NCBI RefSeq assembly: GCF_023168165.1
Contig: NZ_BQYJ01000001.1
Span: forward strand, 310,001-374,000
Source of the DNA: Niallia sp. NCCP-28
Lineage (GTDB): Bacteria > Bacillota > Bacilli > Bacillales > Cytobacillaceae
Direction: 5' to 3'
DNA: 64,000 nucleotides
This document shows positions 1 to 10,189 of the stretch, in pieces (positions within the stretch are counted from its first letter, which is position 1; each line of letters opens with the position of its first letter). The position numbers and the translations under genes are program-made. The notes beneath the pieces are model-generated. The model searched no databases and had not been told where the DNA came from. It was given only the letters and a program-made list of their open reading frames with translations.

Positions 1-53
1 ATATATATGATTCTTTTTATCACTACTTAACAGACTGTTGTTCCATTTAAAGG

Positions 54-160
54 ATGATTAAGGGAAAACGAGAAATATAGATGGCAGAAACGTGCCCATT
101 AAAGCCTGCTTGGTTCAGCTGGCAATCAGCGGAGATAAAAAAACTGATTGAGATTAAAAT
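54..160 (-). repeat. Dispersed repeat family R1, copy a
   Basis: Read on the minus strand this stretch matches the block at 19992-20112. Shared pieces are an AATCAG / CTGATTG pair, a GCTGAACCAA core, GGCTTT.ATGGG and TTTCTCGTTTTC at the far end. It lies just beyond the stop of the peroxidase gene. The two copies differ at many positions, so this is an old, drifting intergenic element. No coding potential is seen. Confidence 0.6.
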
Positions 161-192
161 GTATGAAGGCAAATTCATCTGAAAAATAGTGT

Positions 193-669
193 CTATAATA
201 GTTTTTCTATATCTTCTTTCATTTCAGTTGGCGATGTATTAGGGGCGTACCTTTTTATCACATTTCCTGAGCGGTCTATCAAAAACTTTGTAAAATTCCA
301 TTTAATTGCTTTTATTCCAAGAGCCCCAGGTGCTTTTTCTGTTAAATATTGAAAAAGAGGACTGGCGTTTTTTCCATTTACATCTACTTTTGCATAAAGA
401 GGAAAAGTTACCCCGTAATTCATTTCACAAAATTGTTGAATTTCTTCCTCTTCGCCTGGCTCTTGCCCCATAAATTGATTGCAAGGAAAACCTAACACCA
501 TAAAATCCTTTGGCTTATACTCTTCATATATGCTTTGCAGTTCTTTGTACTGGGGCGTAAAACCACATTTGCTTGCCGTATTAACAATCACCATTACATT
601 CCCAGTAAATTCTTTTAATGTTTTTGTTTCTCCTTTAATAGTTTTCACTTCAAAATTATAAATGCTCAT
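193..669 (-). CDS. bsaA: Glutathione peroxidase family thiol peroxidase
   Basis: A 158-residue single-domain protein of the usual length for bacterial glutathione-peroxidase homologues. It reduces hydroperoxides in the cytosol; relatives with Cys instead of selenocysteine generally use thioredoxin or bacillithiol systems rather than glutathione. The peroxidatic Cys35 sits in NTASKCGFTPQ, followed by GFPCNQF (about 61-66), Gln69, and Trp124-Asn125 in KWNFTKF, which together give the catalytic tetrad. Cys81 in FCEMNYGVTFP is at the position of the resolving Cys in 2-Cys members. The start has a GGAGCGGAGA ribosome binding site. It appears monocistronic. The physiological reductant is inference. 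Confidence 0.93.
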   Translation of the reverse strand: MSIYNFEVKTIKGETKTLKEFTGNVMVIVNTASKCGFTPQYKELQSIYEEYKPKDFMVLGFPCNQFMGQEPGEEEEIQQFCEMNYGVTFPLYAKVDVNGKNASPLFQYLTEKAPGALGIKAIKWNFTKFLIDRSGNVIKRYAPNTSPTEMKEDIEKLL

Positions 670-734
670 TTATCTCCGCTCCTTTTTTTATTTTGAAAAA
701 TCTTTTGCTGTTTAAACAACAAAAGATTAGTTGG

Positions 735-800
735 TTTCCTCTCTGGTATGCTTGATTTCCGCAGGGTAGGCGGTGAGAACCCTCCGTTCCAATCCACTAA
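735..800. repeat. Degenerate Bacillaceae intergenic repeat (R2), fragment
   Basis: The pieces GCTTGATTTCCGC, GGCGGTGAGAACC and CCGTTCCAATCC resemble the terminal parts of the GC-richer repeat at 22172-22292. The local GC rise in an otherwise AT-rich gap supports a transposed or decayed element. A 71-codon minus-strand reading frame across it is not considered a gene. Confidence 0.4.
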
Positions 801-885
801 CTTTTCAATGGTTTGAATAAACAAATTCAACCTAAAAAATAACAATCTTTTAAAATATAACCTTTCATTATAAGCTTTCACTTTG

Positions 886-1422
886 TTATAGGGAATAAAA
901 CATTTTGTTATCTGCTATTAATTGTAATGTTTTTTCCATATAATCAACCATCACTACTAAATCATCCATTTGATCTTCGGTTATTAATCGATTAAAAGCG
1001 ATGGATAAATGATTTTCCACCATATTATCACAAGCATAAGGATTTAGTCTGATTTCTTGTTTAATCTCCCTCTTTTTCCCCCAAATGTTTTTTAACAATT
1101 CCTTTAACATTGCATAAACAGAAGAATCATTGGCATGTTTTACAACTATTTCAACAGCTATCGTGCATCCGACTTCCTCCTGAAGACTTTTTATCTCTAA
1201 CAGCTCTCCAGCAAGATTTTGGGCATTAGCCAATAAACGAAATGTCATCAAAGCATTTCCTTGATTTTTCAAAGCGAAAGAAATGGAATATTCTCTCGCC
1301 AGTTTGCTGCTGTTAAAGATATCATTGCGGTCTAAAATCGCAATTGTTCCTTCTAAATCTTTATCATAAATCGCTCCTTCCATTACTGTTTTTATATTTT
1401 CAAATGCAGTTGGATCAAACAT
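886..1422 (-). CDS. Conserved hypothetical protein
   Basis: A 178-residue protein with no family I can name. It is acidic, predicted alpha/beta, without signal peptide or membrane segments, so probably cytosolic. I place the start at the ATG beginning MFDPTAFENIKT because GGAAAGG lies 6 bases upstream. The longer frame would begin inside the rho-independent terminator of the preceding fhs gene. That terminator separates it from fhs, so it either needs its own promoter or depends on readthrough. Function unknown. Confidence 0.7.
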   Translation of the reverse strand: MFDPTAFENIKTVMEGAIYDKDLEGTIAILDRNDIFNSSKLAREYSISFALKNQGNALMTFRLLANAQNLAGELLEIKSLQEEVGCTIAVEIVVKHANDSSVYAMLKELLKNIWGKKREIKQEIRLNPYACDNMVENHLSIAFNRLITEDQMDDLVVMVDYMEKTLQLIADNKMFYSL

Positions 1423-1440
1423 ATTTTTTCCTTTCCAAAA

Positions 1441-1480
1441 AAAGTGCAAGTGTTTCGTAACCATCAAACACTTGCACTTT
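1441..1480 (-). terminator. Rho-independent terminator of fhs
   Basis: A perfect 15-bp inverted repeat (arms 1441-1455 and 1466-1480, 10-base loop) is followed on the minus strand by a run of T. It begins 7 bases after the fhs stop codon. Confidence 0.92.
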
Positions 1481-1486
1481 TTCTTA

Positions 1487-3175
1487 TTAAAATAACCCGA
1501 TTGCTTTGCCTTCTTCGTCTACATCCATATTTAATGCAGCAGGCATTTTCGGAAGTCCAGGCATCGTCATCACATCACCTGTTAATGCCACAATAAACCC
1601 AGCTCCTATAGAAGGTTTTAATTCTCGAACCATAATGGTAAAATTCTCAGGTCTGCCAAGCAATGCTGGATCATCAGACAAAGAATATTGCGTTTTCGCC
1701 ATACAAATTGGAAGATTACCCCATCCATTTGCCGTGAAGTCTGCTATTTGTTTTTTTGCTTTTGTAGAAAACTCTACTCCCATTGCCCCATATACCTTTT
1801 GGGCAATCGTTGTGATTTTCTCCTCAATTCCTGCTTCAAGTGGATATAAATGGTCAAAGTTGTTTTGGTTTTCTTCTATAATAGAAAGCACTTTTTTCGC
1901 AAGCTCTATTCCGCCTGCTCCCCCTTTTTCCCATACCTCTGTTAATGCTACAGAAATTTGCAGCTGATCGCATAAAGAAATCAATGTATTGATTTCTTGG
2001 TCTGTATCTGTATAAAAACGATTGACTGCTACCACAAAAGGCAAACCAAATTGCTGAATATTTTCAACATGCTTCTGCAGGTTGCTAAAGCCTTTTTTAA
2101 CTGCTTCTATATCTTCTTTTCCTAAATCAGCTTTTGCTACCCCCCCATGCATTTTTAATGCACGCAATGTAGCAACAATTACAACGGCCTCTGGATTTAT
2201 TTCTGGATTTCTCGCTTTAATGTCCAAGAATTTTTCCGCTCCCAAATCAGCTCCAAAACCTGCTTCTGTCACCACATAATCCGCTAATTTAGCAGCAGTT
2301 GTTGTGGCAATAACGCTGTTGCAGCCATGAGCGATATTGGCAAATGGGCCTCCATGAATAATGGCAGGTGTATGTTCGATTGTCTGTACGAGGTTTGGTT
2401 TGATGGCATCTTTTAACAATAAGGTTAAAGCACCTTCCATTTTCATGTCGCCGACAGTTACCGGTTTTTTATCCTTATTATAAGCTACCACCATTCGCGC
2501 CAAGCGAATCTTTAAATCTTCTATATCAGAAGCCAAACATAATACGGCCATAATTTCTGAAGCAACGGTAATATCAAAGCCATCTTCACGGGGAACTCCT
2601 TCTAATGGACCTCCTAATCCAATAATGACCTTTCTTAATGCTCGGTCATTTAAATCAACAGCGCGTTTCCAGACAATTCTTCTTTGATCAATTTGCAGTT
2701 CATTTCCTTGATGGATATGATTATCAATAAATGCTGCTAAAGCATTATTCGCCGTCGTAATGGCATGGAGATCACCAGTGAAATGAAGATTAATATCTTC
2801 CATTGGCAATACTTGGGCAAAACCTCCGCCGGCTGCTCCCCCTTTAATTCCCATAGTAGGGCCTAAAGAAGGTTCACGCATCGCGATGGCCACGTTTTTA
2901 TTTAATGCTTGCAATGCATCTCCCAGCCCTACTGTAACCGTAGATTTTCCTTCCCCAGCAGGAGTAGGATTAATTGCAGTAACAAGAATAATTTTTCCTG
3001 ATTTATGTTTTTTTAGAGAAGCTAATTTACTAGCAGTGATTTTCGCTTTATATTTTCCATATAACTCCAAATCATCTTCTATTAAGTTTAGTTTTTTTGC
3101 GATATGTACAATTGATTCCATTTCTGCTTGTTGAGCTATTTCAATATCCGATTTTACCTTCACTTTTTGCTGCAT
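1487..3175 (-). CDS. fhs: Formate--tetrahydrofolate ligase
   Basis: Makes 10-formyl-tetrahydrofolate from formate, ATP and THF, feeding purine and formyl-Met synthesis in the cytosol. The 562-residue length fits the family (about 555-560). Visible hallmarks are the P-loop [14 protein letters not shown] (about residues 69-82), [33 protein letters not shown], and [13 protein letters not shown]. The start is the ATG of [10 protein letters not shown], with AGGAGG about 9 bases upstream; the 23 residues before it in the open frame lack a start signal and are excluded. It is followed by its own strong terminator. Together with the formate dehydrogenase at 11.5-14.5 kb it gives the cell two fates for formate. 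Confidence 0.97.
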   Translation of the reverse strand: MQQKVKVKSDIEIAQQAEMESIVHIAKKLNLIEDDLELYGKYKAKITASKLASLKKHKSGKIILVTAINPTPAGEGKSTVTVGLGDALQALNKNVAIAMREPSLGPTMGIKGGAAGGGFAQVLPMEDINLHFTGDLHAITTANNALAAFIDNHIHQGNELQIDQRRIVWKRAVDLNDRALRKVIIGLGGPLEGVPREDGFDITVASEIMAVLCLASDIEDLKIRLARMVVAYNKDKKPVTVGDMKMEGALTLLLKDAIKPNLVQTIEHTPAIIHGGPFANIAHGCNSVIATTTAAKLADYVVTEAGFGADLGAEKFLDIKARNPEINPEAVVIVATLRALKMHGGVAKADLGKEDIEAVKKGFSNLQKHVENIQQFGLPFVVAVNRFYTDTDQEINTLISLCDQLQISVALTEVWEKGGAGGIELAKKVLSIIEENQNNFDHLYPLEAGIEEKITTIAQKVYGAMGVEFSTKAKKQIADFTANGWGNLPICMAKTQYSLSDDPALLGRPENFTIMVRELKPSIGAGFIVALTGDVMTMPGLPKMPAALNMDVDEEGKAIGLF

Positions 3176-3331
3176 ATATAATCCTCCTGATACAGTATGG
3201 TTACATTGTACAAAATAACGAAAAAAAAAGAAATATAGTAACAAAATGTTCGTATTTATTAATGACCCTATTCTTCTAAAAAATCTATCGGCTATTTTTT
3301 TGCTATTTTTCCAAAATTTAAAACATTATCA

Positions 3332-3360
3332 TTGCGAGGTTTAGAAACTATACTTATAAT
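3332..3360 (+). promoter_or_regulatory. Predicted SigA promoter of metA
   Basis: TTGCGA (3332-3337), a 17-base spacer and TATAAT (3355-3360). It would give a leader of about 150 bases before metA. I looked for the SAM-I riboswitch core and a T-box in this leader and saw neither. Confidence 0.6.
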
Positions 3361-3514
3361 ATAGGCTATGTCCCATTAATATCCTATTTATTTCTAATCT
3401 GGATGTTTTATTTATCAAACTATACAAAAACATCTTCTATTTATGCACTAAATGCGTTTTTAAAATTTATATTTACATACATTTTTATTATGACAAAAAA
3501 GGAGACGCTTTATT

Positions 3515-4423
3515 ATGCCTATAAAAATCCCTTATTTACTGCCGGCTCGCGAGGTTTTAGAAGAAGAGCATATTTTTATTATGGATGAAAATCGTGCAAA
3601 GCAGCAGGATATTCGACCATTAAATATTATTATTCTTAATTTAATGCCGGAAAAACAAAAAACAGAAGTGCAAATCCTTCGTTTACTTGGAAATACACCA
3701 CTGCAATTAAATATTTCTTTTTTGCGGACCGCTTCCTATGAATCAAAAAATACCAGCCCTTATCATTTGGATCAGTTTTATACAAACTTTGATGAAATCA
3801 AAGAAAATAAGTATGATGGAATGATTATTACTGGCGCCCCTGTCGAGTTATTAGATTTTGAACAAGTGCAATATTGGAAAGAGTTGACAGAAATAATGGA
3901 GTGGACAAATACAAATGTCACCTCTACTCTGCATATTTGCTGGGGGGCTCAAGCAGCACTGTACTATCACTACAAAATACCAAAATACGAACTAAATAAA
4001 AAATGCTATGGAATTTACTCCCATGCTATTTTTAATTCAAAAGAAAAATTATTGCGTGGTTTTGATGACAGCTTTTTAGCGCCGCATTCCCGCCATACTA
4101 ATGTAGATAAAGAAGAAATCATTAAACATAATGAATTGGAGCTTTTGTCTGCATCAGAAGATGCTGGCGCCTTTATTGTAAGCGGAAACCATGGAAAGCA
4201 TATTATGGTAACAGGCCATTTAGAATATGATTCTTGTACACTTGCAGAAGAATATACAAGAGACATCAACAAAGGAATGGATATTCATCTTCCCCTTGAT
4301 TATTTTCCTGATAATGATCCAACAAAAAAACCATTAAATTATTGGCGCTCCCATGCCCATCTGCTTTTTTCCAATTGGCTAAACTATTATGTTTATCAAG
4401 AAACTCCTTATGATTGGAAATGA
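3515..4423 (+). CDS. metA: Homoserine O-acetyltransferase (MetA family)
   Basis: Commits homoserine to methionine synthesis by acylating its hydroxyl. It is a 302-residue MetA-type (class I amidotransferase-like) enzyme. The nucleophile Cys142 is in HICWGAQAA, and GHLEYD carries the catalytic His and Glu. Residue 111 is Glu (APVELLDF). In this family Glu111 goes with acetyl-CoA use and Gly111, as in E. coli, with succinyl-CoA, so acetyl transfer is the likely activity despite the common 'succinyltransferase' label. AAAAGGAGA precedes the ATG. It ends at a strong bidirectional terminator and appears monocistronic. Confidence 0.95.
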   Translation: MPIKIPYLLPAREVLEEEHIFIMDENRAKQQDIRPLNIIILNLMPEKQKTEVQILRLLGNTPLQLNISFLRTASYESKNTSPYHLDQFYTNFDEIKENKYDGMIITGAPVELLDFEQVQYWKELTEIMEWTNTNVTSTLHICWGAQAALYYHYKIPKYELNKKCYGIYSHAIFNSKEKLLRGFDDSFLAPHSRHTNVDKEEIIKHNELELLSASEDAGAFIVSGNHGKHIMVTGHLEYDSCTLAEEYTRDINKGMDIHLPLDYFPDNDPTKKPLNYWRSHAHLLFSNWLNYYVYQETPYDWK

Positions 4424-4483
4424 AAGGGCAAGAGCCTATTGGCAAAACAAAGATAACGTCTCTTTCTATTGGAATGGATCAAA

Positions 4484-4514
4484 AAAAAGCTGACTGCACT
4501 TAGTCAGCTTTTTT
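4484..4514. terminator. Bidirectional terminator between metA and the AIM24 gene
   Basis: AGCTGACT / AGTCAGCT stem (4488-4495 with 4502-4509) flanked by A-run and T-run. It serves convergent metA and the minus-strand gene ending at 4522. Confidence 0.9.
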
Positions 4515-4521
4515 GCTTGAA

Positions 4522-5217
4522 TTAGCTTTTCGACTCTGCATAATATACTTCTTCAAAAGGCTGCACAACAACAAATCCCTCTCCAGAAAACTTCATTTGA
4601 ATCGATTCGCCGCTGCCTCGTCCAAAAAATGTTTTTAAAGAAATATCTGTTACAAAATCTGGCTGTAGATTTCCAGACCAAGCAACGGTTGCATTCGGAT
4701 CTGTAAATACAGGATTATCTTTAGTCACCTTTAATGTCAATGGCTCATAATGGGATGTAATGGCAATCATGCCCGTGCCTGACAGACGAATATTAAATAG
4801 TCCCCCGCTCATCATGCCTGCAATTTTTCTCATCAATTTAATGTCCCAATTGATGCTTGGTTCAAAAGCCAATAAATCATTGCCATTTACGTAGATGGAC
4901 TCATTTTGCAGATGAAGGATAGTAATTTTTTTCCCTTGGTCTGCCAAATATAATGTCCCTTTTCCTTCTGCTTTCATTAAAGAAGCGCCCTCTCCAGTAA
5001 ATGCTTTCTTTAATAATGTGCCCAACCCATTTTCTAACACGCCTTCTCGCGTAAATTTAATGCGGCCTCGGTAAGATACCATGCTTCCAGCTTTTGCCCA
5101 AATTTGTTTGTCCAAATTAATTTCCAGCATTCTTGGTGTTTCTAATTCAAATAAACCTTCCTCTTTATCTTTTTGTTCTGTTTCTTTAATAAAATCCTGC
5201 AGTGAAAATCGGCTCAT
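4522..5217 (-). CDS. AIM24 family protein
   Basis: A 231-residue AIM24 / TIGR00266-type protein, a beta-rich fold related to TRAP-like domains. The molecular function of bacterial members is not established. The family pattern is visible as repeated beta-strand blocks: MLEINLDKQIWAKAGSMVSY (about residues 30-49), GEGASLMKAEGKGTLYLAD, SGGLFNIRLSGTGMIAI, and the C-terminal GRGSGESIQMKFSGEGFV. No signal peptide or membrane helix. The start has a GGAGAGGGTA ribosome binding site. It is a single gene between two terminators. Confidence 0.88.
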   Translation of the reverse strand: MSRFSLQDFIKETEQKDKEEGLFELETPRMLEINLDKQIWAKAGSMVSYRGRIKFTREGVLENGLGTLLKKAFTGEGASLMKAEGKGTLYLADQGKKITILHLQNESIYVNGNDLLAFEPSINWDIKLMRKIAGMMSGGLFNIRLSGTGMIAITSHYEPLTLKVTKDNPVFTDPNATVAWSGNLQPDFVTDISLKTFFGRGSGESIQMKFSGEGFVVVQPFEEVYYAESKS

Positions 5218-5512
5218 TTTACCCTCTCCTTTTTAAACAAAACATTTATCCAACTCGCAATTTTTGCTAAAACTTTTCTTTTATTTTAGGAAACTTTTAA
5301 TCAATCTATCATATCTTATAAAAAAACTATAAAAATAATAAAAAAGAAGCAATAGAAAGATTATATGTATATAAGTTTACGGAACAGCAGAAAATAAGTT
5401 TCATGTTTATTTTATTTTCTTTTGTACATACTATTTGCATAATAATTTTAAATTAGGAAATATAACAAATAGTGAACCATTACTTCTATTTAAAAAGGGA
5501 GGAATAGGAAAG

Positions 5513-5722
5513 ATGGAACAAATTATAGCTGTGGAAAGAAATTATTTAGGACAAATCATTAGCTTTAAAACATCAAGCGGCAGAGTCATCTCCTATCGCA
5601 AAGCATTATTAGACGCAGAAAGTGGAATTATTGATGGTGTAAACATTACAGAATCTACAGAAGAAAATGGCCTATCTGCAAAATTCGAAGATAACTTTGA
5701 AAATTATCCATTAATTTATTAA
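5513..5722 (+). CDS. DUF3892-type small protein
   Basis: A 69-residue protein beginning MEQIIAVERNYLGQI. The pattern (an N-terminal I.AV....G.I..FKTSSGR, then a K.ALLDAESGIIDGVNI block) matches the DUF3892 family of small bacterial proteins with unknown role. The internal ATG at 5513 is chosen because GGGAGGAATAGGAAAG precedes it; the upstream in-frame extension has no ribosome binding site. It is followed by a bidirectional terminator shared with mntR. Confidence 0.72.
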   Translation: MEQIIAVERNYLGQIISFKTSSGRVISYRKALLDAESGIIDGVNITESTEENGLSAKFEDNFENYPLIY

Positions 5723-5730
5723 TAACAGCC

Positions 5731-5776
5731 AAAAAAAGACTGCATCTAAAAATCAAACAGATGCACGTCTTTTTTG
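5731..5776. terminator. Bidirectional terminator, DUF3892 gene / mntR
   Basis: The arms around GACTGCATCT and AGATGCACGTC pair with one bulge and are flanked by A and T runs, so the hairpin works for both convergent genes. Confidence 0.85.
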
Positions 5777-6199
5777 TTATTCTTCTTCATTTTTTTGTTG
5801 AATTACTTTTAATGCCTCAATGCGAGATTCGTCTTCCTCAAAAAATTGAACTAAGTCTCCTATTCGATCAATTGCATCCCAGCTTAAATGATGTTCAATT
5901 CCTTCTACATCCTGATAGATATTTTCTTCTTTTACACCAATAGCGCGCAATAGCTGCTCTAATAATTCATGGCGATATACAAGACGTTTGCCGATTTTTT
6001 TTCCCTTTGCCGTCAAAATCAGCCCTCTATATTTTTCGTATACTAAGTATTCATCTTTATCCAATTTTTGAACCATTTTTGTGACAGAGGAGGGATGAAC
6101 CGATAATGCTTCTGCAATGTCGGATACACGGGCATATCCTTTTTCTTCAATTAAATTATAAATTTGCTCAATATAGTCTTCCATACTAGGTGTTGGCAT
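5777..6199 (-). CDS. mntR: Manganese-responsive transcriptional regulator MntR
   Basis: A 140-residue DtxR-family repressor. With Mn(II) bound it represses manganese uptake genes and, in B. subtilis, activates Mn efflux genes. An N-terminal winged helix-turn-helix ([22 protein letters not shown], in part) is followed by a dimer and metal domain without an SH3 extension, as in MntR. All six ligands of the B. subtilis binuclear site are present at identical positions: Asp8, Glu11, His77, Glu99, Glu102, His103. No Mn transporter lies next to it, so the regulated genes are elsewhere. The start ATG has an AGGAGGG, somewhat distant (about 14 bases). Confidence 0.96.
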   Translation of the reverse strand: MPTPSMEDYIEQIYNLIEEKGYARVSDIAEALSVHPSSVTKMVQKLDKDEYLVYEKYRGLILTAKGKKIGKRLVYRHELLEQLLRAIGVKEENIYQDVEGIEHHLSWDAIDRIGDLVQFFEEDESRIEALKVIQQKNEEE

Positions 6200-6742
6200 T
6201 TATACTAATGACCCTCCTATTCGTGTTACTCATTTTTCCCATATAATAAGATGAAGGATTTAGTGAAATCATTTGTTCAATCATTTACCTTTTTGATAGT
6301 ATATCTTCTTAAATAAAAACTGTGTTAATGACTGCCGCCACTAACATAATTTTTGGCTCATTTGCAAAAAAATCAGCAGGATTCTTTAACAGAACCTAAA
6401 AAGAATAAATATTATTCCTCATCCAAAAACTCATATCCTTTTAGCATTTTACTATATAAGAAACAGCGAAACAAGTTAATGCTTGTTTTCTTTCTGAATA
6501 GCTTCTTTTTTGCTGTTGCAGGTAAAAACGAGGAAGGATATAATCTTCAGGCTATTGAAAAACGCTTGCTTTCTTCATCGCTCCTTTTTTGAATGTGCTC
6601 ATTACCCCAAAAGCTGATCTTCAAAAAAAGTACCCCTCAATAGTCAAACATTTTTATACACTCATACTTTTCACTTCAAAACTTTTTCCACACTCTGAGA
6701 AGATAATCTTCTGTTTTTATCTCGCTTCCATACTGCTTTCAT
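6200..6742. other. Intergenic, no supported gene
   Basis: About 540 bases between mntR and the end of topB. Two short plus-strand reading frames occur (6353-6592, 6589-6897), but neither has a ribosome binding site or recognisable composition. A weak hairpin AACAAG/CTTGTT near 6470-6490 may end topB transcription. Confidence 0.5.
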
Positions 6743-8899
6743 TTATTTTTCAAATTCCATTTTCCAGCTATAATAATCATTGTCGTCATTTTTCCGATAA
6801 GATAAAATGGCATCAAATTTATTGCCCTTTTTGCTTGTTAAACCTTTTACAGGAGCAATCCCATTCTTCAATAATGCTTTTACCATCGTTTTTGTAGGCT
6901 TCTTTTTCATTGTCGCTAAGAACTTGTCATTTTTCCAAATCACAAATTTGCAGCCATTTTTCCAATTGCTGCAGCCAAATCCTTTTTGACCTTCAATTAC
7001 AGCATGACCGCAAACCGGACATTTCCCTATTACCTCATTTTGCTTACGCTGAGAAGTCACTTCGTTAATCGTCACTTCTTTCTCATTCTTAATCATTTCT
7101 ACTGATTTTGTAGTAAAGTCAAAAATCAGCTGTAAGAACTCCTCTTTCGTAAAGCTTCTTTTCTCAATATCGTTCAACGATTTTTCAAGACGGCCTGTAA
7201 ATTCAAGGTTAAATAAATCTTTTATAGGGAATGTCTCAACAAGTTTTCTTCCCAGTTCTGTACACAGTAAATTTTTATTTTGCGTCGTTATATATCCAAC
7301 ATCTTTTAATTTTTTTATCGTTTCAGCTCTTGTTGCAGGCGTTCCAATACTGAATCCGCTTAATATAGCATTTAAGCTTTCTTCATCCGTACCTTCCCCA
7401 TCGTAATTCTTTCCACATGTCTCCATCACTCGAAGCAACGTTCTTTCTGTATGTTGCTTAGGAGGCTTTGTAACATGTGTATTAATTTCATGCTTTATTA
7501 AGTCTACATCATCGCTAATTTGTACAAGAGGCAGAATCGTGTCTTTTGATTGCACTTTCTCCACCTTCTTCCACCCTTCTACCAGTTGAACTTTCCCTTT
7601 AGAGATAAATAAGCCTTTTAAATCAGCACCAGCAATTTTCGTTTCAATTCTTGTTTCTTCATACTCAGCAACAGGCATAAATTGCATAATAAATCTATTT
7701 TTAATTGCTTGATAGACTTCTTCTTCATCAGCAGACAACTTTTTAGGTTTTAAATAAGTAGGTACAATTGCACTATGACTCTCTACTTTGGAATTGTCAA
7801 AAATTCTTTTCGATTTAACAAACTTTACTTCATCTTTATAAGGCAAATCTTCTGTTAGCGTTTCTAAAACCTTTGCTGTTTTCCCTACCAGACTTTCTTC
7901 AAGAGCCAAGCTGGCCGTACGTGGATATGTAATAAATTTTTTCTCATACAAAGATTGCGCGACTTTTAATACTTTATCAGATGTCCATCCCTTGTATTTA
8001 TTTGTAATATATCCTTGTAAATTAGACAAATTGAATAAGAATGGTGGATATTCCTTCTTCTGCTGCACCTGCTTATTGCTTACAATTCCTGATTTATCAG
8101 TTAGTGTCTGTTGAACCTCTTCGAGCATTTTTTTGCTTTTAAATTTTTCTTCTTTGCCTTCCATATATGTTCCTTCATACTCTTGATCATCTTGAGTTTT
8201 GAAGATTGCTTGAAGTTTGTAATAGTTTTCTGGAACAAAATTTTCAATTTCTTTATCTCGATCATAAATAATTTTTAAAGTTGGCAATAAAACCCTACCG
8301 ATGTTCAAGGCTTTTCCTTTGCCTTTTTGATATTTGAGAGTAGCAACAGATGTCAGATTAATCCCAATAACCCAATCAGCCCATTGGCGGCTAACGCCAG
8401 CATCCTGTAAAGGCCTTAATTCTGTATTTAGCTTCATATTCTCTAATCCATTCATAACCTCAGCTGGTGTCCATTCATTCAATAATAGTCTATAAACAGT
8501 TTTATCAGTCTTAAGGTTATAGATGATACTATCGCCTATTACTTGGCCTTCACGATCATAGTCACAAGCAGAGATAATTCCATCAACATCTGGTCGCCTC
8601 ATTAGACTTTGGATAATTTTCAGTTGTTTTTTGGCACCTGTATCAGGCTTTTCTCTATCACGAGGATTACTTTTAACTTTATATTTAAAGACTTGAGGAA
8701 TAAATGGAAAATTCTCCATTCTCCATGTAGACATCTTATCATCATAATCTTTTGCATCGTATAATTGGAGTAAATGTCCAAATGCCCATGTAACAATATA
8801 GCCGTTTCCCTCAAAGTAGCCGTCTTGACGACCTCTTATTTTTAATGCATCCGCAATGTTTTTTGAAACGGATGGCTTTTCTGCAATAATTAACTTCAT
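6743..8899 (-). CDS. topB: DNA topoisomerase III
   Basis: A 718-residue type IA topoisomerase that decatenates and relaxes single-stranded or hemicatenated DNA through a 5'-phosphotyrosine link. The Toprim domain opens with MKLIIAEKPSVSKNIADAL and carries ACDYDREGQ. The catalytic Tyr is in FITYPRT (about residue 325), and GFSIGTPATRAETI is a conserved core block. The C-terminus holds one zinc-finger-like unit, CPVC...GCSNWKNGC. Length matches Bacillus TopB. A decayed second topB copy in the same orientation lies at 22846-23342, so the molybdenum/formate block is flanked by topB sequence. Confidence 0.96.
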   Translation of the reverse strand: MKLIIAEKPSVSKNIADALKIRGRQDGYFEGNGYIVTWAFGHLLQLYDAKDYDDKMSTWRMENFPFIPQVFKYKVKSNPRDREKPDTGAKKQLKIIQSLMRRPDVDGIISACDYDREGQVIGDSIIYNLKTDKTVYRLLLNEWTPAEVMNGLENMKLNTELRPLQDAGVSRQWADWVIGINLTSVATLKYQKGKGKALNIGRVLLPTLKIIYDRDKEIENFVPENYYKLQAIFKTQDDQEYEGTYMEGKEEKFKSKKMLEEVQQTLTDKSGIVSNKQVQQKKEYPPFLFNLSNLQGYITNKYKGWTSDKVLKVAQSLYEKKFITYPRTASLALEESLVGKTAKVLETLTEDLPYKDEVKFVKSKRIFDNSKVESHSAIVPTYLKPKKLSADEEEVYQAIKNRFIMQFMPVAEYEETRIETKIAGADLKGLFISKGKVQLVEGWKKVEKVQSKDTILPLVQISDDVDLIKHEINTHVTKPPKQHTERTLLRVMETCGKNYDGEGTDEESLNAILSGFSIGTPATRAETIKKLKDVGYITTQNKNLLCTELGRKLVETFPIKDLFNLEFTGRLEKSLNDIEKRSFTKEEFLQLIFDFTTKSVEMIKNEKEVTINEVTSQRKQNEVIGKCPVCGHAVIEGQKGFGCSNWKNGCKFVIWKNDKFLATMKKKPTKTMVKALLKNGIAPVKGLTSKKGNKFDAILSYRKNDDNDYYSWKMEFEK

Positions 8900-9825
8900 C
8901 TAATTAATCACCTTACATTTAAAATTTCCAAAATAAACTAACTCAATTTTATTATTTTATCATATAAAAGCTTCTGGCAATATAATGGGTAGAAAAGTAA
9001 TCTAGCTGGAGTACTTACACATCAAATGTGCAATTAAGTATTTTCATAAAATCAGCATCTTGTTTGTACTCCTCATTTACGAAATACTTCAGTTCAGATT
9101 TTGCAAGTAGAAATCATTCTGTGGAATTAAAAAGTGGGCGGCATCGTTGTTTAAATCCCCTTTATTTAAATTCAACATTCTAAATTAACCGATAAATAAA
9201 GCGGAATCATTTAAGTAATTAGGATTGTTTTTCATCAAAAAAGTAAAATTTTGGTTTCACATTTGCTTATTAATTTTATAAGCATTAATTCCCTTCTCTT
9301 TAATCTTATAACTATAAGATCAATCGATTTTATCATAATACCCTTTCTAGAGATTTATACAATGAAAATTCATCAAAATAAAAGCATTATATTTTAACCT
9401 TTTTAAATAACATATTGGCGTCTTAAAAATCTCAATTTTGGAAAAAAAAGCATTAAACACTTTTCTTTCCAAAAAAATTCGTTTCCATCTCAGTCATATC
9501 AAAGCTAAAAATAAAAGCTATTCCTCAAAATAAAAAAAATAATTTTAAGCTGAACTGCTAATTCTAGCATATCGGTTTAAAGTTTATAAAATTGTTATTT
9601 ACTTTTGCAACAAGTACTTCTGTGTCTATTTCGGTTATCTCCATTACCTCTATCATTTTTTATCACTATTACATCTTTTCCTTTCATTTTATACAGTCCT
9701 GCAAATTCATAAATCTATTAAAGGCTACCAATTTGTTATTTCAAAATCTACAATAGTAGTATCTTGACGGCTTGAAATACTCATCTAATTACAAAACAGA
9801 TATTTTATTATAAAAAAATCCATCA
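8900..9825. other. Long AT-rich intergenic region, no supported gene
   Basis: About 925 bases upstream of topB. I see no reading frame with a ribosome binding site, no convincing terminator and no tRNA. On the minus strand near 9590-9690 there is a short coding-like stretch with an internal stop and frame change that could be a gene relic, but I cannot assign it. Confidence 0.45.
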
Positions 9826-10179
9826 TTAATACTCTATAGGCTTATCAAATACATAAATTGTCATTGCTGTATCGATGTCTAAATCAATATCTGTAAAGAT
9901 GCTCACAATTTTTGCATTCATCAATTCCTCAATTTTTTTCAAAACCATAGGATTCTTATAAATTTGCTTTACTAATTTAGTTCGTGCTTCATGAACCATC
10001 CGTTGTCCCTCTCTTGAACTAATCATAAAATTTTCTATATTGGTCATATTACCTTTCATCTCACTAATTGCCCAATTGTCCACAAAACGTGTATGAATTT
10101 CTTTTGGTCCATTTCCAACATATTCTTTACGTATTTCACGAATCAACATATTAAATTGATGTTCCATATTTTTTTTCAT
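9826..10179 (-). CDS. DUF2294 family protein (YrhF-like)
   Basis: A 117-residue protein of the DUF2294 family, biochemically uncharacterised. Visible family features are IREIRKEYVGNGPKEI (residues 13-28), DNWAISEMKGN, the RTKLVKQIY segment and the C-terminal DIDLDIDTAMTIYVFD. In B. subtilis the equivalent YrhF is next to the formate dehydrogenase genes yrhE-yrhD, and here the fdh operon is just upstream on the same strand. AGGAGAAATAGA precedes the ATG, 10 bases after the psiE-like stop, so the two genes form an operon. A role tied to formate or redox metabolism is inference from context. Confidence 0.82.
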   Translation of the reverse strand: MKKNMEHQFNMLIREIRKEYVGNGPKEIHTRFVDNWAISEMKGNMTNIENFMISSREGQRMVHEARTKLVKQIYKNPMVLKKIEELMNAKIVSIFTDIDLDIDTAMTIYVFDKPIEY

Positions 10180-10189
10180 TCTATTTCTC

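Noticed and set aside
666-881. 71-codon minus-strand frame upstream of the peroxidase
   Set aside because: Runs across an intergenic repeat, no start signal, basic low-information sequence.
6353-6897. Two plus-strand reading frames downstream of topB
   Set aside because: No ribosome binding sites, AT-rich composition typical of non-coding DNA; the second overlaps topB antisense.
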